DNA of 64,000 nt from Saturnia japonica (Eukaryota > Arthropoda > Insecta > Lepidoptera > Saturniidae): the NCBI GenBank assembly GCA_033032175.1, contig CM065325.1, positions 2,260,930 through 2,324,929 of the forward strand. The letters are read 5' to 3'. Under the pieces are notes generated by a model, which saw only the letters and a program-made list of their open reading frames with translations, was not told the origin of the DNA and did no database searches. How positions within the stretch are numbered: position 1 is the stretch's first letter; every line of letters starts with the position of its first letter. The translations under genes were made by a program, and so were the position numbers. Of the stretch, positions 57,871-64,000 are shown piece by piece.

Positions 57871-58305
57871 AAAACCGCAAAACAACACAGCAGACACAGT
57901 CCGCGATAAGACACGCCTCGACACAAATCGACCTTGCTCACTGTGATAATTAAAAATTATAAAATAACATGAAACTTAAATCGTGTTAAGCAATAATAAC
58001 GCAATAGGTACTTAGAAAACTCTTGGTCTAAGAAATGACACTACAACTAATGGAAATTTTACTATCGTTTAAAATATATAAAATAAGCTAGTCATTACCC
58101 CGGGCTTATACTCGGGTTTATTAAGCAGTAATTACTATTGTCTCGTAATTTATTAACAATTTTTTTATATATAATATTAATAATTTTTACATCCTATCCA
58201 TGCAGGAATGACATATACTTCCTGTGTACAGAATTACGTCAAAATTGGTTAAGAATTAACCAAATTTTTTAAATATTTTTTTTAGAGATTATTGACAATT
58301 AATCA
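57871..58305. other. Gene-free stretch
   Basis: AT-rich; ends with a LINE-tail motif at about 58200-58260. Confidence 0.4.
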
Positions 58306-58466
58306 TGTTCCTCCGACCAGACGGGTGTTATGTCTGGCGGGCAGCTGCTCAACGGTTGCTATCGGGTTCTTGTATATATTCCAATTGTTTGGTTAATTTT
58401 AATATCGCGATGTAGGATGCGTTTCGTGTATGGCGAGATAGATGTCGTTATATCGACGTCGCTACA
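58306..58466 (+). repeat. LTR-like direct repeat, left
   Basis: Shares 'gtgttatgtctggcgggcag', 'gggttcttgtatatattc', 'ttaattttaatatcgcgatg' and 'gagatagatgtcgttatatc' with 58973-59122, with roughly 90% identity by eye. Confidence 0.75.
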
Positions 58467-58972
58467 TCACTCCCCTCCGAGGCTGGAGATCAATAGCAGG
58501 TTGAGTCGTCCATACATCTTGTGAGGCTTGCCGGGCCATTGGAATGTTCCAGTGAGTCGGAATCAGATGCCGCATAGTTCACGGTGAGTCGGAACTTCCT
58601 GCGGTGATGCCCCAGTGAGTCGGGGTGATGTTGCAAGAATGCTCCAGGGAGTCGGAGTGGTGTAGTGCTGCGTAGTGGCTGACTGCTGCGTCGACCAGGA
58701 GAGAAGTGCGTCTCTGCTTGCTGACCGGCCGAAGTGCAGTGTGTGCTGTGCCAAGGTCGCGTGGGTGATGACCAGGAATGCGCGTCCGCTGCATGCTGGT
58801 GGTGATGATACCCGTAGTAGCCGTGGATGCTGGCTGGCTATATAACTCGCTGCTCGAAAGCTTCAGGAAGTGATGATGTCGCGATGACGTAGCTTTTTGC
58901 GAAGGCTGCGCTGACGTTTATGCTCGGGGTCACCATACGTGTGGGTAACTATTGAAAAGGGAGGATCCTTTG

Positions 58973-59122
58973 ACCAGACAGGTGTTATGTCTGGCGGGCA
59001 GCTGCCCAACCGGTTGCTGGTGGGTTCTTGTATATATTCAAATTGTTGGGTTAATTTTAATATCGCGATGTAGGATGCGTCGTATGTGGCGAGATAGATG
59101 TCGTTATATCGATATCGCTACA
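58973..59122 (+). repeat. LTR-like direct repeat, right
   Basis: Second copy, preceded by the purine-rich tract at about 58964-58975. Several bases shorter than the left copy because of a deletion near 59080. Confidence 0.75.
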
Positions 59123-61153
59123 ATCTTATAACTTATCAGCTGTTGCGGAATTACTAGCATCCCAAGTACAAAATTTCATAAAAATCACTCAAGCTATTAT
59201 TGAAAACCGGACATATTAATTATAATTAATTAATTTTCATCCCGTCCCTCACCACCTTAGAGGTTGAATTTCTAAAAAAATCCTCCCTTAGTGCTCACCT
59301 ACAGTGTAAAAGGAACCCGCATGTAAATTTTTACGGCCCATAACCTCAATGGTTTGGACAATACGTTGATATTATCGGTCACTCAGTCAGTTATCCTTTT
59401 ATATAAATACTTGTAAGGCTCACGGTTTCACCCGTCTTAAAATTTTGGATAGGAACCCCCGTTACACCTCATTAAGGGTTGAGTTTTCAAAAACTCGTTC
59501 TTTAAGAATGCCTACGTCAGAATATATGTATATGTCTTTTAGGAAATTCAGAAAAAAGGTTACATAATATACATATGACTATATCTGCGCGAAAGACGGA
59601 TATTTTAATTTAAATGTAATTTTCAATAACAGGTTCGTTAACAATTTCGATAACTCTTGTATCATCGTCATTATCATTAAAATTATTACAATCTAAAATA
59701 GAAACTATAGGTTCATGGTAACTAAAATAGGAAATAAACAATTTTGATTAGAAGTTATTTAAATATGTCATGAATACCGCATCAATTGTAATTTTATCTC
59801 CTTGTGCTAATATTGCGTTGATTGGAAATATGTAGTAAAATCAAATTCTCTTTTCAAAAATTCAATTAATGGTAGATTTTTATCGTCTGCATAGTTTATG
59901 TTGAAATCCCCACCCAAAATCATATCAAACCAATGTACAGTACTCATATAATTATTGACACTTCACAGTTTTAAGTTAATTTTAAGACATATATTCACAG
60001 CAATAGCTTAAATATATTGTAAATATTTTAATTATTACAATTACAATAAAGGCATATTGTTCAATTGAAAGAAAATAGTGTTATATATAAACGTATATTT
60101 AGTAAGAATTGTACAGAGTTCACGATTCCGAAATGCCTACTGGCAATATGGGCCCCGAAAAAGTTAATGTTCCAAAACTTACCAAACAAGATGCGATCCC
60201 GACGGCGAAACGCCAAACTAAACGTTTATACTCGGTACATGTTGCTGTGATATCGTAACATTAGATTTATTTACAAAAATATTTATTAATCGGGAGTTAA
60301 CAATTGTTGTATTATCGGTTGTTTAAACACTAGGCAAGGCAGTTGTTATAAATTTTATAGCAAGAATTTATTTATTTATTTATCTAGCCGTGTTCGCGGT
60401 CTGCTATATGCTACATGCATATGCACACACTATAGCTGCGTCTCGTAACGGTGTCGCGAGTCCAGAGATTTTATCTCATCTAAAAATATGCGTACTTCCC
60501 GCGCTAAAAGAAGTTTTCACTTGAAAAACGGATTTTTGAAAATTCATCGCCATAGGGAGTTAAAATTTCTAATATAATATTGCATTGTAAAGTCTGCAAT
60601 TATAGACCGAGATCCGACAAATGCAAACCTCAAAAATTTTGATTAGACAAATGAAATCATCAACAAAATACTAAAGATTTATTTCGTCTACAATTCCTGT
60701 TTTGCCTACAGATTTTTTATATTATTTATATAGATGAAAACTTTATCTCTCATCGGTCTCGGGATCTCCTTGGATTGTAATGTTAGTTTTGGCGTACTTA
60801 CCTTATACTAAAAAAAAATATTCTTTGGTCTGTGTGGCGTACACACTAAAAAGATTTTGTTATTCTAAACGCTATTAGGTACGATACCTTTTGAATATAT
60901 TCCATTGACCATAGACATACCCTGTATGTCCTTAAAATAAAAATAAACTATGAAAGTACAGTGTCTTTTCATTTAAATTTAAAAAATTGTGTAATGAAGT
61001 TATAATAATGAATGAATATTAATGCATATACTAATACTATTTTCAACACATAAAGTAAGTATTTAAAACAATTTTTCAAAGATCTTACATTTCGGGATTA
61101 TGTAAACCAGTCTACCTATATAAACTACATGGGTCATGATATGTATTCAATTA
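59123..61153. other. Gene-free stretch
   Basis: About 2 kb, AT-rich. 59140-59210 and 60380-60500 carry decayed LINE-tail motifs ('ctagccgtgttcgcggtc'). The 61-aa frame at 60065 is not recognisable. Confidence 0.4.
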
Positions 61154-62419
61154 TTAGGTCCTTACATATGAAATTGGCGTTTTGTACGGGAGGAATATAA
61201 AGTTTTTTTTTTTTGTAAGCTATATTTAATTAATCAAAGTATGCACCATTGATATCTATGCACTTTTGCCATCTCATAGGTACTTCATTGATTCCTTTAG
61301 TAAAAAAACCATGGGGGCGAGAATCAATAAACTCTTTGAAGGTGGTTTGGACTGCCGCATCGGAGTTGAATTTTTTTCCTTGTAAGAAGTTGTCCAAATT
61401 CCGGAAAAAATTGTAATCTGTTGGAGCAAGGTCCGGGGAGTACAGTGGATGTCGCAGACATTCCAATTGTAGCTCATCTAACTTAGTGGTTGTTTGTTGT
61501 GCAGTGTGTGGTCTTGTGTTGTCGTGAAGCAGCAGTGGCCTAGAGCAATTGACCAGTCTCGATTGTTTAGCAGCTAATTCTTCCTTCATGGTTTGCAGTT
61601 GCTGACAATAGATATCTGCCGTAATCGTTTGGCCAGATTTTAGAAAGCTGTAGTGAACGACACCGCCGCTAGTCCACCAAACACTCACAAGTAACTTTTT
61701 CTGAGTCAATTTTCGTTTAGGGCAGGATTTGGCTGGGTCCAGGGTTCAGACATTGCGACGAGCGCTCCCGATTATCGTACAGTATCCACTCTTTATCACA
61801 AATAATGATTCGATTTCAAATCTCATCATTATTGTGTCGGTTGCAGTCGACGCGTGTTTGCAAGTTCGATTCACTCAATTCATGAGGTACCCATCGTTCA
61901 AGTTTTTTTACCCCGGTTTGCTTCAAGTGGATTAATACAGTTTTATCACTTACCCCGAAGCCTGCAGCTATCTCTGAAGTGCTTTGTGAGGGATCCGCTT
62001 CCACAATAGCCTTTAATTCTTCATTTTCCACTTTGGTCTCCTGCCGTCCACGGGGTTGGTTCTGAAGATTGAAATTTCCAGAACGAAAACGTTGAAACCA
62101 AAAACGTACCGTGCTTTCTTTTGCGACACCAGCACCGTACACATCATTAATCCTTCGAGATGTTTCTGAAGCACTGGTGCCACGGTAGAACTCGTACTCG
62201 TAAATATACCGGATATTTCATGTTTTCCATTGTGCGGTAATAAGCGACGCCAAAGAAAAAAATAATGAGGAAAAAACAAATGATTGACTGTTTTCAAAAC
62301 TCAAATGTACCAGCTAAATGAATTTATAAATTTGAATTTGGAATTCTTACCAAAGAAGAGATATTTCAGATCAAAGTGGTCAGTACGACAAAACCCTAAA
62401 TTCATATGTAAGAACCTAA
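61154..62419 (-). mobile_element. mariner (DD34D) element, full length, dead
   Basis: 1266 bp. The left end 'ttaggtccttacatatgaaa' and right end (reverse complement) 'ttaggttcttacatatgaat' are imperfect inverted repeats, with TA on both sides (61152-61153 and 62420-62421). Transposase is on the - strand and broken. Confidence 0.9.
61230..62230 (-). pseudogene. mariner DD34D transposase pseudogene
   Basis: Start ATG at 62230 (MENMKY). A one-base frameshift at about 62211 is followed by the DNA-binding domain: 'VRFWFQRFRSGNFNL', 'NQPRGR', 'VSDKTVLIHLKQ', and then 'ERWVPHELSE' (the conserved mariner WVPHEL motif). TGA at 61816-61818 and a further shift at about 61735 interrupt it. The C-terminal frame (61230-61709) shows 'LLLHDNTRPHTA' and 'YSPDLAPTDYNFF' with 34 residues between the two aspartates, i.e. 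DD34D. It ends 'MRWQKCIDINGAYFD'. The first aspartate lies in 'ICDKEWILYDN', where CDEKW is expected. Not functional. Confidence 0.92.
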
Positions 62420-62814
62420 TATTAATGTATCATTCAATCATAATATGATCCATAGGATATTATTTAAAAAAGAGATTGCATGTGTCAGTGCATATTGTTT
62501 TATTTCAAGTATAAATTTAAAAAGACAAAATAACCTAATGTTAGAAATAAACACAGTACTATGTACCTAACAAAACAAAAATTTGAACCCGAATGTCAAA
62601 ATGAATGACGAACATAGATAATAATAACCAACGCGCGGTCAGACACGTCATATAAATCGTCTACTACCTACTTAAATAATTCAAGACAGCTTGCAGTATG
62701 TATATCAAACATGCCGGACGCGGCAAAAGGTTCAAGAGAAAGCCGAATGCTGTCTGTATCTATAGGCAGGCAGTGCAACAACACAGACGCGTTAGTTTTT
62801 ACGTAATATCGTTC
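62420..62814. other. Gene-free gap
   Basis: AT-rich. Nothing recognised. Confidence 0.4.
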
Positions 62815-62925
62815 GTCGCGCGACGGTGATGAGAACACAGCGGGTGATGGCGGCGCTACGACGCGCGACGCTGCGACGCGACACGGGTCGGCTAAATTAT
62901 CACCGCCCAACGCGACGTAATTCAA
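62815..62925. other. CpG-rich pocket
   Basis: GC-rich 110 bp ('ggtgatggcggcgctacg', 'gcgacgctgcgacgcgac'), with opposed 76- and 91-aa frames that are not recognisable. Confidence 0.4.
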
Positions 62926-63244
62926 CAACGATCTTTTATACACATTTTAGAAAATCCATACTATGGAGGCTAGACGTAGGGACTAGGAGAACCATCTCTG
63001 TGTATGAAAAAGTGTCCGTCAAAAAGTATCAAATTAGGATGGCGCGGCCACGGTAGCATGTGGGTAAATTTTAAAGAAAGCGTCAAAATTTATTATTTTT
63101 TAATTTTCGCCCTCTCGGCCACTGTTCACTCTACAAACTTTCCTATTATTGTTCAAATATATTTTTTAACAGAAAAAACCATATAATCACGAAAATATAT
63201 CATAGCGCCATTTTAGAGGTTACTATATCATTATAGGTTTAGCG

Positions 63245-63440
63245 TTATGGTCACAATTTCACCTGATCTTAAGTAACGATGTGGCACAAGATGGTATCAT
63301 GCTAAGCCTAGTGGAAGACTGGCTCTCAAGTGTACCTATTGGTGTTTGGTGACAGATTTTCAAGTTGAGGATGGTAGCTAGCCAGGCGGGTATTAGAAAG
63401 CCCTACCACCATGCTATGGTTTCATCACGATGTTTTCATG
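63245..63440 (-). repeat. SINE family A, reverse, head-truncated
   Basis: 'gtaacgatgtggcacaagat', 'acctattggtgtttggtgac', 'atggtagctagccaggcggg' and 'accatgctatggtttcatca' match family A in reverse. The copy stops before the tRNA-like head at about 63440. Confidence 0.7.
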
Positions 63441-63499
63441 TTTAGGTTTTTGATTTGTAACTTGTCGTCCATTTACGATGGTTCTCCTTGAAGAAACTG

Positions 63500-63690
63500 A
63501 AAATACTTTTTCAAATGAATGATTCTTTAGTACCGTTGTGATTTGAAACGCGATGGAACGAAAAAGCGTCACTAAATAGAAACAAACACATACATCTATA
63601 GAATTTAGCCCACGAGAGAATGAGATAGAATACATTTACATTGCATACAAATCCTGATTTTCATAATTTATGATCGTTGTCGAACTCAGA
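63500..63690 (+). repeat. Dispersed repeat G, copy 2
   Basis: 'gattctttagtaccgttgtg', 'gcgatggaacgaaaaagcgt' and 'acgagagaatgagata' match 40190-40359. The following 'atgatcgttgtcgaa' matches the junction to the family D SINE head there, but no A/B boxes follow here. Confidence 0.6.
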
Positions 63691-64000
63691 ATACAGAAAA
63701 AACCAGAAGCCGCGTTCAAGAATAATTACATACGCTGCACTGTGACCAAAAACAATACGTACGTCCCGCACCTGCCCCACTTCCCATACGCATAATGTTG
63801 CTAGCTCGGGAGTGGTTTCCCACTTTTTGGGGTAGTCTTATAACACTAAAGAAAAGATATTTATTAAAAAATATTTATTTATTTACAGCGATGACTATAA
63901 ATAGAATACGGCTTCAATAACGTAAGTTAAGATTTTATTAAGTTTAATTTTTTTAATATACTTTTTAAAGATTCGTACTTCTTTGGCAAGTCAGTTGTAT
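63691..64000. other. Gene-free end of window
   Basis: Nothing recognised. Confidence 0.4.

Larger units (their letters stand above)
58306..59122. mobile_element. TRIM-like LTR mini-element
   Basis: 817 bp. Two direct repeats (58306-58466 and 58973-59122) bracket a 506-bp GC-rich core with no coding frame longer than chance. The repeats begin about 'tg' and end 'gctaca', each contains 'ttgtatatatt' (TATA-like), and a purine tract 'gaaaagggagga' lies just before the second, as a polypurine tract does before a 3' LTR. The core has four degenerate 'cagtgagtcgga' units (58548-58653). The 4-bp target duplication is ambiguous (aatc on both sides if the end is shifted by one base). Read as + strand. 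Confidence 0.6.

Overview
The window reads as an AT-rich insect nuclear genome, most likely from a moth or butterfly (Lepidoptera). This is inferred from the repeat content, not from a species-specific gene: tRNA-derived SINEs, RTE-like tails beginning 'gctgtgcccgcgacttcg', mariner and DD41D elements, hAT MITEs, an R1-clade retrotransposon and Jockey-type LINE ends. There are no bacterial operons, and almost every long ORF is a transposon or a chance reading frame.

Only one host gene is convincing: a THAP-domain protein of 187 aa at 29.96-30.93 kb on the + strand. It has two coding exons, a likely non-coding first exon and two GT-AG introns. Everything else of substance is mobile DNA.

Layout. 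0-5 kb: a CpG-rich possible exon, SINE pieces and a foldback. 5.05-10.02 kb: a near-perfect tandem duplication of about 2.48 kb whose right boundary lies inside a DD41D (rosa-like) Tc1/mariner transposase gene. The upstream unit therefore carries only the 5' part of the element, and the downstream unit runs into a full 1303-bp but stop-ridden copy (9473-10775). 10.8-11.4 kb: a Jockey-type LINE 3' end. 11.88-14.45 kb: an R1-like retrotransposon with a 14-bp target-site duplication and poly-A tail that carries a decayed ORF1 but no ORF2. 14.5-29 kb: gene-free, with palindromic elements, SINEs, LINE tails, MITEs and small CpG-rich pockets, one holding a perfect RFX X-box. 29-31 kb: the THAP gene. 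31-43 kb: LINE and SINE remnants and a hAT-like MITE. 43.50-44.80 kb: a DD41D element with intact 360-aa transposase and perfect 32-bp inverted repeats. 45-48 kb: paired inverted and direct repeats. 50-52 kb: a mariner stub, a hAT MITE with an 8-bp target duplication and LINE debris. 58.3-59.1 kb: two LTR-like direct repeats around a non-coding core (TRIM-like). 61.15-62.42 kb: a decayed DD34D mariner on the - strand.

The genes do not form a pathway. The functional links are within transposons: the intact DD41D transposase could in principle act on the ends of its dead sister copy at 9.5-10.8 kb, and the ORF2-less R1-like copy must have been moved by proteins made elsewhere unless it lost ORF2 after insertion. 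About a dozen GC-rich pockets of 70-300 bp, many with runs of the pentamer GGCGC, punctuate the AT-rich background and are not explained by recognised coding sequence.
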